A stretch of DNA of 64,000 bases. Origin: Skermanella sp. TT6 (GTDB taxonomy: Bacteria; Pseudomonadota; Alphaproteobacteria; Azospirillales; Azospirillaceae). A model generated the notes under the pieces. The model made no database searches. It was given only the letters and a program-made list of their open reading frames with translations, and had not been told where the DNA came from. The stretch covers positions 2,115,501 through 2,179,500 of the forward strand of contig NZ_CP067420.1 in assembly GCF_016653635.2 (NCBI RefSeq). The letters are read 5' to 3'. The translations under genes were made by a program, and so were the position numbers. This document shows, piece after piece, positions 37,190 to 47,342 of this stretch (its first letter is position 1; every line of letters starts with the position of its first letter).

Positions 37190-38314
37190 TCAGGACGGAG
37201 TGCGGGCATTGAGCCTGCCCAGCCGCGCCGCCATCTCATGGTCGATCTGTCCGGTCCGCCAGTCCTCGTTCTGCTGGACGATGCGGGTCTGCCGGCGCTG
37301 GGGATCGCCCGTCTCCGTCCGGACTCCGGAATTGGCCTCGCTCCTGGGGACCACCGGGATGATCCGCATGATCTCGTTGATGCGCTGGCGCTTGGGAACC
37401 GACCGGTCGGAATTCGAGTCCTCCCAGAGGTCGCAGACATAGGTCCAGCCGTCCAGAAGCCAGGACAGCCGCTCCATGCTCTGGCGGGTCGCGGGCAGGC
37501 GGGTGTCCCAGTCGGTCACGTAGCGGACGATTGCCGCGATATCGCGGTCGATGTCGGCGATGATCCCGTTGCCGATCCGCAGCGTGAGCTGGGCCACGTC
37601 GGCCAGCGTCCGGGCGGTGCCCCCCGATTCGCCCCGGACGACCTCGTCGCGGAACTGGTTCAGTCGGTGCAGGAGCTGGCGCAGCCGTCCGCGCTGCCCC
37701 TCGATCTCGAACCCGATGGGCTGGATCACGTCGCCCAGCTCGGTGATCCGCTGGTGGCAGACCTCGGGCGTGGTTCCGATGACGTCGCCCAGCCGGCGGA
37801 ACGCCTGCCGGACCATGGCCTTGCCTTCCGGCGAGTTGATGTTGATCAGGGCCAGCGTCGCCCGGTCGGTGTTGACTCCGGTCGCCTCGATCACCTTCAG
37901 CATCAGGAAGAAGCTGCTGGCCAGCTTCTCGGTCGCTTCCTGCTCGATCGACCGGGAGGCCATGTCGATCAGTTCCGGGCCGCCCAGCCCGGTCCGCGCC
38001 ACCCGATACGCCGCCAGCCTGATCTTGTCCGGAGTGGTGGCGTCTGAATAGGAGATCTCGGCATGAAGCGCCTTGTCGTGCAGGGTGAGCCGGACGACCT
38101 GTGGTATGCTGGCCCAAGGGAACACATAGGTGCAGCGCCCGCCGGAGAAGCCGTTCACCAGGACTTCCAGGCTCCCGCGGGCGCCGCGGCGCAGGCGGGA
38201 ATAGGCCAGCTCGGGCGTCGTGAAGGGGATCGTGGTGCCACGCTCCTCGAACGTGGACGGCACCATGTCCTGGACGACATCCGCGACTTGGCTGATGGCC
38301 GAAGTACCAGTCAT
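37190..38314 (-). CDS. Uncharacterised protein, paralogue A
   Basis: A 374-residue protein, clearly homologous along its length to the product of 39984-41150. The shared N-terminal region reads [19 protein letters not shown], then LEVLVNGFSGGR and YVFPW, and continues as a beta-rich domain to about residue 100. The rest is helical, with shared DWDTRLPATRQSMERLSWLLDGW (partly given), INEIMRIIPVVP and a C-terminal DWRTGQIDHEM. No membrane span, signal peptide or known catalytic motif was found. The ATG at 38314 has GAGGG upstream. It is divergent from the gene at 38582 across a 267-base AT-rich gap. Function unknown; a structural or scaffolding role is possible. Confidence 0.75.
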   Translation of the reverse strand: MTGTSAISQVADVVQDMVPSTFEERGTTIPFTTPELAYSRLRRGARGSLEVLVNGFSGGRCTYVFPWASIPQVVRLTLHDKALHAEISYSDATTPDKIRLAAYRVARTGLGGPELIDMASRSIEQEATEKLASSFFLMLKVIEATGVNTDRATLALININSPEGKAMVRQAFRRLGDVIGTTPEVCHQRITELGDVIQPIGFEIEGQRGRLRQLLHRLNQFRDEVVRGESGGTARTLADVAQLTLRIGNGIIADIDRDIAAIVRYVTDWDTRLPATRQSMERLSWLLDGWTYVCDLWEDSNSDRSVPKRQRINEIMRIIPVVPRSEANSGVRTETGDPQRRQTRIVQQNEDWRTGQIDHEMAARLGRLNARTPS

Positions 38315-38581
38315 TCCAACCCTCAAAATGCAACCGTCCGGCAAGATCGCCGCCTATTCTTCGATGTCTACCATTTTAGACATTCTTGGCGGATATCCAA
38401 CTATATAAAGAGGTATAACCTGATAGAGGTAACTATAATGGTATTCCAGAAGAGCACTCCTTGGTTAAAAATCCAGTTAATCGACGCATGCCGTTCCAAT
38501 CGCGTGACCTATTCCTATCGATAGTATGTAAATTTTTACGTGTGGCGGCTATCATGCCTGGAGTGGCCGAAGGACAGAGAC

Positions 38582-39991
38582 ATGCTTCAGTTGCCGGAAA
38601 GAAGGGCGCTCGACGAGTTGTCGGAGGACAAGGTCAGGATGGTGTATGCCCTGGCCGACAAGATGCCCGACGACGCGTTGCGGGGAATGTTCAAGGACCA
38701 GCTTCGCCATCGGCTGAAGAAGATCCGTCCGCTGCGCAGGCTCACCGCCGAGCGGCTCTTCTGCGTGCCCTTCGAAAGCCTGCTTTGCAACGAACCGGCC
38801 CGTCCGCGGCCCCTGGGCAGTATCCCGCGCAGCAGCGTCTCCCCCCTGTGGGCGCTGGTGCTCGAGCATCTGGACGATGCCGAGGCCGCGCGGCAGGTGG
38901 ATGCTTCCGGCGAGTACCTGATGGACGAGCCGTGTCCGCTGACCGTCCACCGCCAACTCTTCGCATCCTTCGCCCGCGCGGTGGAGGAGATCCATTCCAG
39001 GCTGGCGGCAGACCGTTCCTTTGCCAAGGCCGTGGCGCAGCAACATCCCGATCTTCCCGACGTCATCCAGGAAGTTCATGCGCTCTACCAGATGCGCGAT
39101 GCCATCATGACCGCCCGGCGCCAGATCATGGCGTCCGAGCAGCTGATCGGGATCGGCGAACAGTATGTCCAATCGGTGATATCACTCGGCCGCGAGGCCG
39201 CCTCCCGAAAGGGCGACCAGCGCTGGTTCAAGCTGTTCTTCATGGTGCTCCTGATGGACCCGGACCTGGCGGACCACACCGCTCCGCTGATCGAAGCCCT
39301 GGCCGAGAGCAACGGCAGCCGCGGCGGACCCTCGGTCGCCTCCGACCTGTGCGAGGCACTGGTCACGAAGGAGGGCGAGACCCTCAAGGCGGGATTCGCC
39401 ATGCCGCTGGAAACGGCGGCCGACCTCGACGATGCGGCCGAGAAGGTCAGGGCGGCGATCGAGAGCCTCGGCGTGCTGCGTGTCGCGGCGCCGCACCTGA
39501 CCCGGCAGGTCGGTCAGCGGATCGACAAGGTCGAGGAGCGGATCCACGACTTCCTGAGCGACCGGTTCACCAAGGCCGCGGAGGAAAACGTCGGATCCTT
39601 CGTTTCGTCCCCGGGCGGCAGCCTGCCGAGCGCCGAGGAGATCACCGTCCTGACACGGGCCGTGCTGGCGGTCGCGAAGGTCCACAACGCGGTGAAGCAG
39701 CAGTTCGAGGTTCCCGCCGAACTCAAGGCCCTGACGGCGGACACCGTCTCCGGGGTAGCCGGGCGTCTGGAGCGGATCGCCTCGGAGCGGGCCGCCGCCG
39801 GAAGCCGCGAGAAGCAGAATGCGCTGTCCATCGCGGTCCAGGTCGCCCGCTCGCTCGAGCCGATCAGCAGCGAGGAAACCGTGCTGGGGATGCTGGAGGA
39901 TTGCGCCGTCCGGCTCGGTTTCGCGGCGAGCGCCGATCCGGCGCAGTTCCTGCTGAAGATCATCCATGCCATGAACGCCAATCATGAGTAG
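38582..39991 (+). CDS. Uncharacterised helical protein
   Basis: A 469-residue protein with no recognised domain. It is predicted almost all-helical, starting MLQLPERRALDELSEDKV, with a basic helix near 45 (RHRLKKIRPLRRL), Gln/Ala-rich helices in the middle and repeated coiled-coil-like stretches toward the end. There is no membrane segment. AAGGA stands seven bases before the ATG. The stop codon overlaps the start of the next gene by eight bases, so this protein and paralogue B are translationally coupled and likely act together. It lies between the two paralogues. Confidence 0.72.
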   Translation: MLQLPERRALDELSEDKVRMVYALADKMPDDALRGMFKDQLRHRLKKIRPLRRLTAERLFCVPFESLLCNEPARPRPLGSIPRSSVSPLWALVLEHLDDAEAARQVDASGEYLMDEPCPLTVHRQLFASFARAVEEIHSRLAADRSFAKAVAQQHPDLPDVIQEVHALYQMRDAIMTARRQIMASEQLIGIGEQYVQSVISLGREAASRKGDQRWFKLFFMVLLMDPDLADHTAPLIEALAESNGSRGGPSVASDLCEALVTKEGETLKAGFAMPLETAADLDDAAEKVRAAIESLGVLRVAAPHLTRQVGQRIDKVEERIHDFLSDRFTKAAEENVGSFVSSPGGSLPSAEEITVLTRAVLAVAKVHNAVKQQFEVPAELKALTADTVSGVAGRLERIASERAAAGSREKQNALSIAVQVARSLEPISSEETVLGMLEDCAVRLGFAASADPAQFLLKIIHAMNANHE

Positions 39992-41150
39992 AACCATGGC
40001 CAGGGGAACGGAAGCAAGCCGGTCCCCGTCCGCAGGCGAGGCCCAGGCGCTCCGCCTGGCCTACGACTACGCGCCCTCGACCTTCGACGAGCGCGGCACC
40101 ACCGTTCCCTTCACCACGCCGGAACTGGCGTTCTCGCGGGTCCGACGCGACACCAGGACCAATCACCTGGAAGTGCTGGTGACCGGCTTCTCCGGAGGCC
40201 GCTCGATCTACGTCTTCCCCTGGGACGGCTTGACCTCGGTTATGCGGCTGACCCTGCACGACCGGGCGCTCCAGGCGGAGATCAGCCTGGCCGACGCGAT
40301 CACGCCTATGCGCATGCGGCTCGCGGCCTACCGGGTCGCCAAGACCGGGCTGGCCGGGGTGGAGGCGGCGGAGGCGGCCGGCGCCGCCATGGCCCGGATC
40401 GCCCGGGAAGAGAAGATCAATCAGGAAGCCATGCTGCGCCGGGTCGTCCGGCTGACCGGCGTGCTGGACAGGACGACCGACGACCTGATGCAGCGCGTCC
40501 GCGGCCGGGTCGGCGAAACGCTGATCATCCAGGTCGCCGACGCCTTCGCGCGCCTGGTCGGGCAGCAGCCGGGGCAGTGCCGGGCGCGCATCCTCGAACT
40601 GAGCGACGCGGTCGGACCGCTGGGCTTCGCCGGCGAAGAGGATTCCGGTTACCTGCGCCGGATCCTGCGCCGGGTCGGCGATCTGCGCAACTCGATCTCG
40701 GCCGCCAATATCGGCGCGACAGGGCATCTCGCCGGCGAGACCGCCGGCGTGACCGCCCGTATGGCCGAGCGGATGATCGCGGAGATCGACCGCGAGCTTC
40801 AGAACCTGCCGGCCTTCTTCGGCGCGTGGGACGCCAGCATCCTCCGCCTGCGCCAGAGCATCGACCGGCTCGCTTGGCTGCTCGACGGCTGGCTCGACGT
40901 CTGCGAACTGTGGCAGGCCGCCATGGCCGACCGGCAGAACATCGACCACCGCCGCATCGCGGAAATCATGCGCGTCATCCCGCTGGTCCCGAAGAGCGAG
41001 TGCGAGAACACGGTCCGGGTAACGATGGACAACCTGGCCGGCATCCGCCACCGGATCGTCCAGCAACTCCAGGACTGGCGGACCGGCGAGATCGACTACG
41101 AGATCGTCGGCCGAATCGAGACGATCAAGGCGCGCACCGCCGCACTTTGA
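39984..41150 (+). CDS. Uncharacterised protein, paralogue B
   Basis: A 388-residue paralogue of the protein encoded at 37190-38314. The same landmarks occur in the same order: [54 protein letters not shown], a long helical middle, [32 protein letters not shown] and [20 protein letters not shown] at 39984 overlaps the preceding gene; a second in-frame ATG is four codons on. No known domain, membrane span or catalytic signature. The two paralogues have diverged substantially, so the duplication is old. kdsA begins 95 bases downstream. Confidence 0.75.
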   Translation: MSRTMARGTEASRSPSAGEAQALRLAYDYAPSTFDERGTTVPFTTPELAFSRVRRDTRTNHLEVLVTGFSGGRSIYVFPWDGLTSVMRLTLHDRALQAEISLADAITPMRMRLAAYRVAKTGLAGVEAAEAAGAAMARIAREEKINQEAMLRRVVRLTGVLDRTTDDLMQRVRGRVGETLIIQVADAFARLVGQQPGQCRARILELSDAVGPLGFAGEEDSGYLRRILRRVGDLRNSISAANIGATGHLAGETAGVTARMAERMIAEIDRELQNLPAFFGAWDASILRLRQSIDRLAWLLDGWLDVCELWQAAMADRQNIDHRRIAEIMRVIPLVPKSECENTVRVTMDNLAGIRHRIVQQLQDWRTGEIDYEIVGRIETIKARTAAL

Positions 41151-41245
41151 CTGGATCGCCGTGCCCGGTGGAGTATGGTTGGGGCCAGACGCCCTATCCT
41201 TACACCCTGATCTCACGCCCTGACCGGGCAACGCCGGGAACACCG

Positions 41246-42094
41246 ATGATGAACAAGTCCGTACAGGTGGGATCCCTCACCTTCGCCAACGACAAGCCGT
41301 TCGTGCTGATCGCCGGCCCCTGCCAGCTGGAGAGCCGGGCCCACGCGCTGGAGACCTCCCAGGCGCTGCTGGAGATCACCCGGAAGCTCGGCCTGGGACT
41401 TATCTACAAGTCGTCGTTCGACAAGGCCAACCGGACCTCTGTCAACACCGCCCGCGGTCTCGGCCTGGAGAAAAGCTTGCCGATCCTGGCGGAGGTGCGG
41501 GAGGTCCATGGCATCCCCGTGCTGACGGACGTCCACGCGCCCGACCAATGCGCGCCGGTGGCGGAAGCGGTCGATATCCTCCAGATTCCCGCCTTCCTGT
41601 GCCGCCAGACCGACCTGCTGCTGGCCGCGGGGGCGACGGGCCGGGCGATCAACGTCAAGAAGGGACAGTTCCTGGCTCCCTGGGACATGAAGAACGTCGC
41701 GGCGAAGATCGCCAGCACCGGCAACGAGAACATCCTGCTGTGCGAGCGCGGCGTCAGCTTCGGCTACAACACGCTGGTGTCCGATATGCGGTCGCTGCCG
41801 ATCATGGCCGAGACCGGCTATCCCGTGGTGTTCGACGCGACCCACTCCGTCCAGCAGCCAGGCGGACAAGGCGGCACCTCCGGCGGCCAGCGGGAATTCG
41901 TGCCCGTCCTGGCGCGCGCCGCCGTCGCGATCGGCGTCGCCTCCGTGTTCATGGAAACCCATCAGGACCCCGACCATGCGCCGAGCGACGGCCCCAACAT
42001 GGTGCCGCTGTCGCGCATGGCCGAGGTGCTTGGCGATCTGGTGGAGTTCGACCGCCTCGCCAAGAGCCGGCCGGTCGGGCGACTGATGCGGTAG
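41246..42094 (+). CDS. kdsA: 3-deoxy-8-phosphooctulonate synthase
   Basis: A 282-residue TIM-barrel enzyme that condenses phosphoenolpyruvate with arabinose 5-phosphate to give Kdo 8-phosphate for the lipopolysaccharide inner core. Diagnostic stretches are [56 protein letters not shown] and [12 protein letters not shown]. The Cys of AGPCQ, a metal ligand in class II enzymes, is present. Length is normal for the family. Two ATGs stand in tandem; the first has GGGAA at good distance. It lies eight bases before the acyl-CoA synthetase gene, probably just sharing its transcript. Confidence 0.96.
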   Translation: MMNKSVQVGSLTFANDKPFVLIAGPCQLESRAHALETSQALLEITRKLGLGLIYKSSFDKANRTSVNTARGLGLEKSLPILAEVREVHGIPVLTDVHAPDQCAPVAEAVDILQIPAFLCRQTDLLLAAGATGRAINVKKGQFLAPWDMKNVAAKIASTGNENILLCERGVSFGYNTLVSDMRSLPIMAETGYPVVFDATHSVQQPGGQGGTSGGQREFVPVLARAAVAIGVASVFMETHQDPDHAPSDGPNMVPLSRMAEVLGDLVEFDRLAKSRPVGRLMR

Positions 42095-42102
42095 GGCACC
42101 CC

Positions 42103-43731
42103 ATGCTGACGCGCCACGACGACTACGCGGAGCTGTACCGGTCGTTTTCCTGGCCGGTGCCGGAGCGCTACAATATCGGCGTCGATGTCTGCGACCGCCA
42201 CTCCGGCGATCCCGCCCGCGTCGCCCTCATCGTCGAGGAGGAGGACGGCACCGTCCGGCGCCATACCTTCCGCGATCTGTTCCACCAGTCCAACCGGCTT
42301 GCCAACGTGCTGGCCGCGCACGGCGCGGTCCGGGGCGACAGGCTGGCCGTGCTGCTGCCGCAGTCGCCGGAAACCGCGATCGCCCACATCGCGGGGTTCA
42401 AGGCGGGGATGGTCACCATCCCGTTGTTCGCCCTGTTCGGCGAGGAAGCCCTTGAATACAGGCTCTCCGACAGCGGCGCCCGCGTGCTGGTCACAGACGC
42501 CGCCGGGTACGCCAAGGTGATGCCCCTGCGCGACCGGCTGCCCGGCCTGACGCTGGTACTGTGCATCGACGGGGCGCCGGAAGGGACCCTCGGCTTCCAC
42601 GAGGCGCTCGCCCGCGCGTCGGACGGCTTCACGCCGGTCGATACCGGGCCGGACGACCCCGCCGTGATCATCTACACCTCCGGCACCACCGGCAGCCCCA
42701 AGGGCGCGCTGCACGGGCACCGGGTGCTGCTCGGCCACCTGCCGGGCGTCGAACTGCCGCACGAGTTCTTTCCGCAAACCGGCGACCTGTTCTGGACACC
42801 GGCCGACTGGGCCTGGATCGGCGGGCTGTTCGACGTGCTGATGCCGTCCCTGCACCACGGCGTCCCCGTCCTGGCTCACCGGTTCCGCAAGTTCGACCCG
42901 CAGCGCGCTGTCGACCTGATGAAGCGGCACGGCGTCCGCAACGTCTTCCTGCCGCCGACCGCGATCAAGCTGATGCGGCAGGCCGGCGTGACGGGGGAGG
43001 GGCTGTCGCTCCGCACCGTCGCGAGCGGCGGCGAGACTCTGGGCGGCGAACTGCTGGACTGGGGACGTTCGGTGTTCGGCGTCACGATCAACGAGTTCTA
43101 CGGCCAGACAGAGTGCAACGTCGTGGTCGGCAACGCCGCTCCGCTCGGGTTCAGGACGGGGTCCATGGGCAGGGCCGTCCCCGGACACCATGTCGCCGTG
43201 ATCGACGCCGAGGGCAACGAACTGCCGGACGGCGCCGTCGGCTCGATCGCGATCCGCCGCCCGGACCCGGTGATGTTCCTGGGCTACTGGAACAAGCCGG
43301 AGGCCACCGCCGACAAGTTCGTCGGCGACTGGCTGGTGACCGGCGACCTGGGGCGCCGCGACGAGGACGGCTTCTTCTGGTATGTCGGACGCGACGACGA
43401 CGTGATCACCAGCGCCGGTTACCGGATCGGGCCGGGCGAGGTCGAGGAATGCCTGCTCGGCCACCCAGCGGTGGCCCTGGCCGCCGTGATCGGCGTGCCC
43501 GATCCGATCCGGACCGAGCGTGTGAAGGCCTACGTGGTGCTGCGCCCAGGCCGGGAGGCGTCGGACGATCTGGCCCGCGAGATCCAGGAGTTCGTGAAGA
43601 CCAGGCTTGCCGCCCACGAGTACCCGCGCGACGTCGCCTTCGTCCCCGAACTGCCGATGACGGTGACTGGCAAGGTCATGCGCCGGGTACTGCGCCGGCA
43701 GGCGGCCGAGGAAGCAGCCGGTCGGGAGTGA
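42103..43731 (+). CDS. Acyl-CoA synthetase, AMP-forming
   Basis: A 542-residue member of the ANL superfamily, close to acetyl-CoA/medium-chain acyl-CoA synthetases. The P-loop-like motif YTSGTTGSPKGALHGH, the EFYGQTECN region and the hinge GDLGRRDEDGFFWYVGRDDDVI are present, with the catalytic Lys in the C-terminal PMTVTGKVMRR. The enzyme activates a carboxylic acid with ATP and CoA by an acyl-adenylate. Next to leucine degradation genes the substrate may be a short branched or medium-chain acid. It starts eight bases after kdsA and overlaps the convergent TetR gene by 56 bases. Confidence 0.9.
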   Translation: MLTRHDDYAELYRSFSWPVPERYNIGVDVCDRHSGDPARVALIVEEEDGTVRRHTFRDLFHQSNRLANVLAAHGAVRGDRLAVLLPQSPETAIAHIAGFKAGMVTIPLFALFGEEALEYRLSDSGARVLVTDAAGYAKVMPLRDRLPGLTLVLCIDGAPEGTLGFHEALARASDGFTPVDTGPDDPAVIIYTSGTTGSPKGALHGHRVLLGHLPGVELPHEFFPQTGDLFWTPADWAWIGGLFDVLMPSLHHGVPVLAHRFRKFDPQRAVDLMKRHGVRNVFLPPTAIKLMRQAGVTGEGLSLRTVASGGETLGGELLDWGRSVFGVTINEFYGQTECNVVVGNAAPLGFRTGSMGRAVPGHHVAVIDAEGNELPDGAVGSIAIRRPDPVMFLGYWNKPEATADKFVGDWLVTGDLGRRDEDGFFWYVGRDDDVITSAGYRIGPGEVEECLLGHPAVALAAVIGVPDPIRTERVKAYVVLRPGREASDDLAREIQEFVKTRLAAHEYPRDVAFVPELPMTVTGKVMRRVLRRQAAEEAAGRE

Positions 43732-44332
43732 AGCCGGCGCCGGGGCGGACCAGCCCGTCCCGGATCATGCCGGAATAAACCTCGATCACCTCGTCCTTGC
43801 TCAGCCGCCCGCCCGGCTTGAACCAGGTGCAGACGCCGGTCAGCATGGCGAGGATGCCGAAGGCGGCGACGGTGGTGTCAGCGGTGGTGAAGTCTTCATG
43901 AGCCACGCCCTCGTCCAGGATGTCGATCAGCCGGCGCTCGTAGCGGCCGCGAAGCTCCACGATGACGTCGTAGTTCTTCGGTTCCAGGCTGCGCAACTCG
44001 GAATAGCTGATAAAGACTTCCCGCTTGCGGGCGATATGGTATTCGACATGGAAGCGGATGAAGGCGTCCAGCCGGTCCGCCGGACTGTCGAAGCCTTCCA
44101 GCGCCCGGTCCAGCCGCGCGATCAGTTCCTCCATATGGACCCGGATCAGGTCGAACAGCAGGTCCTGCTTGGTGGAGATATGGTTGTAGAGGGACCCGAC
44201 CTGGATGCCGACCTCGGAAGCCAGCTGGCGCAGGCTCATCGCCTCGTAGCCCTGCCGGTAGATCAGGCGCAGCCCGGCCTTGCGGATCGCTTCCAGCGTC
44301 CTGGTTCCGTTGGATCCCGCGGTGCGTGCCAT
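43676..44332 (-). CDS. TetR family regulator next to leucine degradation genes
   Basis: A 218-residue repressor. The HTH domain (about 12-60) reads RTLEAIRKAGLRLIYRQG and MSLRQLASEVGIQVGSLYNHISTK. The rest is a helical ligand-binding domain of the TetR_C_41-like sort with ARKREVFISYSELRSLE. ATG at 44332 has GAGGAA seven bases upstream. It is divergent from ivd across 183 bases containing an AT-rich promoter-like stretch, so it most likely controls the ivd-mccB-liuC-mccA operon, answering to an acyl-CoA intermediate, as FadR/LiuQ-type regulators do. Its 3' end overlaps the acyl-CoA synthetase gene on the other strand. Confidence 0.87.
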   Translation of the reverse strand: MARTAGSNGTRTLEAIRKAGLRLIYRQGYEAMSLRQLASEVGIQVGSLYNHISTKQDLLFDLIRVHMEELIARLDRALEGFDSPADRLDAFIRFHVEYHIARKREVFISYSELRSLEPKNYDVIVELRGRYERRLIDILDEGVAHEDFTTADTTVAAFGILAMLTGVCTWFKPGGRLSKDEVIEVYSGMIRDGLVRPGAGFTPDRLLPRPPAGAVPGA

Positions 44333-44515
44333 GATGGCGTTCCTCAGCTCTATGCCACCGGGTTCATAGCAGATCCGAAAGCCGGGGCAATCCTGGGCGT
44401 CATGCCCTATTATGCGGCCGATGCGCCGTTGCGCGCAGCAAAATAAAAACGTATGTTCGTATTTAAATGAGCCCGGCGGCGTCCGGGTGACGGCCCAGCG
44501 GGAGGAGCGGACACA

Positions 44516-45688
44516 ATGGCGATACCCACCCATAGCGAACTCGATTTCGGCCTCGGTTCGGACCTGGAGATGCTGCGCGACACGGTGCGCACCTTCGCGC
44601 AGGACAAGGTCGCCCCCCGCGCGGCGGAGATCGACTCCACCGATACCTTCCCGATCGACCTGTGGCCGGCCATGGGTGAACTGGGTCTGCACGGCATCAC
44701 CGTGTCGGAGGAGTTCGGCGGGGTGGACATGGGTTATCTCGCCCACGTCGTCGCGATGGAGGAGATCAGCCGCGCCTCGGCCTCGGTCGGGCTCAGCTAC
44801 GGCGCCCACTCCAACCTGTGCGTCAACCAGATCAACCGCTGGGGCACGCCGGAACAGAAGAACCGCTACCTGCCCAAGCTGCTGTCCGGCGAGCATGTCG
44901 GGGCGCTCGCCATGTCCGAGCCGGGCGCCGGCTCCGATGTTGTCTCGATGCGGCTGCGCGCCGACCGGCGCGGCGACCGCTACGTGCTGAACGGCTCCAA
45001 GATGTGGATCACCAACGGCCACTATGCGGAGACGCTGGTGGTCTACGCCAAGACGGACCCGGCGGCAGGGCCGCGAGGCATCACCGCCTTCCTGATCGAG
45101 AAGGGCTTCAAGGGCTTCCGCCCGGCGCAGAAGCTGGACAAGCTGGGCATGCGGGGCTCGCCCACCTCGGAACTGGTGTTCGAGGACTGCGAGGTGCCGG
45201 AGGAGAACGTGCTCGGCCCCGTGGGCAAGGGCGTCAACGTGCTGATGTCGGGCCTCGACTACGAGCGTGCCGTCCTGGCCGCCGGCCCGGTCGGCATCAT
45301 GCAGGCGGCCCTCGACGTGGTCGTTCCGTACGTCCACGAGCGCAAGCAGTTCGACACCCCGATCGGCGAATTCCAGCTGGTCCAGGGCAAGCTGGCCGAC
45401 ATCTACACCCGGCTGAATGCCTGCCGCGCCTATGTCTATGCCGTCGCCCGCGCATGCGACGCCGGCAAGACCACCCGCAAGGACGCGGCCGGGGCCATCC
45501 TGTATGCGGCCGAGGCGGCGACCCAGGTGGCGCTGGACGCCATCCAGCTGCTGGGCGGCAATGGCTACATCAACGAGTATCCGACGGGCCGCCTGCTGCG
45601 CGACGCCAAGCTGTACGAGATCGGCGCCGGCACCAGCGAGATTCGGCGCATGCTGATCGGCCGCGAACTGTTCAAAGAGACGGCCTGA
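44516..45688 (+). CDS. ivd: Isovaleryl-CoA dehydrogenase
   Basis: A 390-residue acyl-CoA dehydrogenase oxidising isovaleryl-CoA to 3-methylcrotonyl-CoA, passing electrons to ETF. Visible landmarks are [17 protein letters not shown], the FAD-site [11 protein letters not shown] and WITNG, and the catalytic Glu250 in [10 protein letters not shown], the position typical for isovaleryl-CoA dehydrogenases rather than the usual late Glu. The C-terminus [22 protein letters not shown] and [10 protein letters not shown] are family signatures. It is the first gene of the leucine degradation operon, eight bases before mccB. Confidence 0.95.
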   Translation: MAIPTHSELDFGLGSDLEMLRDTVRTFAQDKVAPRAAEIDSTDTFPIDLWPAMGELGLHGITVSEEFGGVDMGYLAHVVAMEEISRASASVGLSYGAHSNLCVNQINRWGTPEQKNRYLPKLLSGEHVGALAMSEPGAGSDVVSMRLRADRRGDRYVLNGSKMWITNGHYAETLVVYAKTDPAAGPRGITAFLIEKGFKGFRPAQKLDKLGMRGSPTSELVFEDCEVPEENVLGPVGKGVNVLMSGLDYERAVLAAGPVGIMQAALDVVVPYVHERKQFDTPIGEFQLVQGKLADIYTRLNACRAYVYAVARACDAGKTTRKDAAGAILYAAEAATQVALDAIQLLGGNGYINEYPTGRLLRDAKLYEIGAGTSEIRRMLIGRELFKETA

Positions 45689-45696
45689 GACCCGCC

Positions 45697-47304
45697 ATGA
45701 CCATCCTGAAATCCGTCATCGACACCCGCGACCCCGCCTTCGCCGACAATGCCGAGGCGATGCGCGGGCTGGTCGCCGACCTGCGCGACAGGGTCCACGA
45801 GATCAAGCAGGGGGGAGGGGCGAAGGCCCGAGACCGCCATCTGTCGCGCGGCAAGCTGCTGCCGCGCGACCGCGTCCGCACGCTGCTCGACCCCGGCACA
45901 CCGTACCTGGAATTCTCCCAGCTGGCGGCCCACGGAGTCTACGAGGAGCCGATCCACGCCGCCGGCATCCTGACCGGCATCGGCAGGGTGTCGGGGCGGG
46001 AATGCGTGGTGATCGCCAACGACGCCACGGTCAAGGGCGGGACCTATTTTCCGCTGACCGTCAAGAAGCACCTGCGCGCCCAGGAGATCGCCCGGGAGAA
46101 CAACCTTCCCTGCATCTATCTGGTGGACAGCGGCGGCGCCAACCTGCCGAACCAGGACGAGGTGTTCCCCGACCGGGACCATTTCGGCCGCATCTTCTAC
46201 AACCAGGCCACCATGTCGGCCCAGGGCATCCCGCAGATCGCGGTGGTGATGGGAAGCTGCACGGCGGGCGGCGCCTACGTTCCGGCCATGAGCGACGAGT
46301 CGATCATCGTGCGGAAACAGGGCACCATCTTCCTCGGCGGCCCGCCGCTGGTGAAGGCCGCCACCGGCGAGGTCGTCTCGGCGGAGGACCTGGGTGGCGC
46401 AGACGTCCATAGCCGGACCTCCGGCGTGACCGACCATTACGCGCTGAACGATCCCCATGCGCTGAGCATCGCGCGGCGGATCGTCGGCAATCTGAACCGG
46501 CCGAAGCGCCCCCAGGTCGAGCTGCGCGCCCCGGCCGAACCGCTCTATGCCGCCGAAGAGATGTACGGCATCATCCCCAGCGACACCCGGAAGCCCTTCG
46601 ACGTGCGCGAGGTTATCGCCCGGATCGTGGACGGTTCCGAGTTCGACGAGTTCAAGCAGCTCTACGGCACCACGCTGGTCTGCGGCTTCGCCCACATCTT
46701 CGGCTACCCCGTCGGCATCATCGCCAACAACGGCATCCTGTTCTCGGAGTCGGCGCTGAAGGGTGCCCATTTCATCGAGCTATGCTGCCAGCGCGGCATC
46801 CCGCTGGTGTTCCTCCAGAACATCACCGGCTTCATGGTCGGCAAGAAGTACGAGTCGGGCGGAATCGCCAAGGACGGCGCCAAGCTGGTCACCGCGGTCG
46901 CCTGCGCTCAGGTGCCCAAGTTCACGGTCGTGATCGGCGGCAGCTTCGGCGCCGGCAATTACGGCATGTGCGGCCGGGCGTTCGGCCCCCGCTTCCTCTG
47001 GATGTGGCCCAACTCCCGCATCTCGGTGATGGGCGGGGAGCAGGCCGCCGGCGTGCTGGCCCAGGTCCGGCGCGACGGCATGGAATCCCAGGGCAAGAGC
47101 TGGAGCGCCGAGGACGAGGACGCGTTCAAGGCGCCCATCCGCGAGCAGTACGAGCACCAGGGCCATCCATATTACGCCAGCGCCCGGCTGTGGGACGACG
47201 GCATCATCGACCCGGCCGACACCCGCATGACCCTCGGCCTCGGCATTTCCGCCGCCCTCAACGCCCCGATCCCGCCGCCGAAGTTCGGCGTGTTCCGGAT
47301 GTGA
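45697..47304 (+). CDS. mccB: Methylcrotonyl-CoA carboxylase beta subunit
   Basis: A 535-residue carboxyltransferase that moves the carboxyl group from carboxybiotin to 3-methylcrotonyl-CoA, giving 3-methylglutaconyl-CoA. Crotonase-like folds in both halves show [50 protein letters not shown] and [15 protein letters not shown], then [16 protein letters not shown]. The VDSGGA.LP.Q form separates it from propionyl-CoA carboxylases. It works with the biotinylated alpha subunit encoded two genes downstream. Position between ivd and liuC is the usual order. Confidence 0.95.
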   Translation: MTILKSVIDTRDPAFADNAEAMRGLVADLRDRVHEIKQGGGAKARDRHLSRGKLLPRDRVRTLLDPGTPYLEFSQLAAHGVYEEPIHAAGILTGIGRVSGRECVVIANDATVKGGTYFPLTVKKHLRAQEIARENNLPCIYLVDSGGANLPNQDEVFPDRDHFGRIFYNQATMSAQGIPQIAVVMGSCTAGGAYVPAMSDESIIVRKQGTIFLGGPPLVKAATGEVVSAEDLGGADVHSRTSGVTDHYALNDPHALSIARRIVGNLNRPKRPQVELRAPAEPLYAAEEMYGIIPSDTRKPFDVREVIARIVDGSEFDEFKQLYGTTLVCGFAHIFGYPVGIIANNGILFSESALKGAHFIELCCQRGIPLVFLQNITGFMVGKKYESGGIAKDGAKLVTAVACAQVPKFTVVIGGSFGAGNYGMCGRAFGPRFLWMWPNSRISVMGGEQAAGVLAQVRRDGMESQGKSWSAEDEDAFKAPIREQYEHQGHPYYASARLWDDGIIDPADTRMTLGLGISAALNAPIPPPKFGVFRM

Positions 47305-47342
47305 TGGGAAAGGGCAGGGCAAAAGGCAGGGAGGAAACGCCG

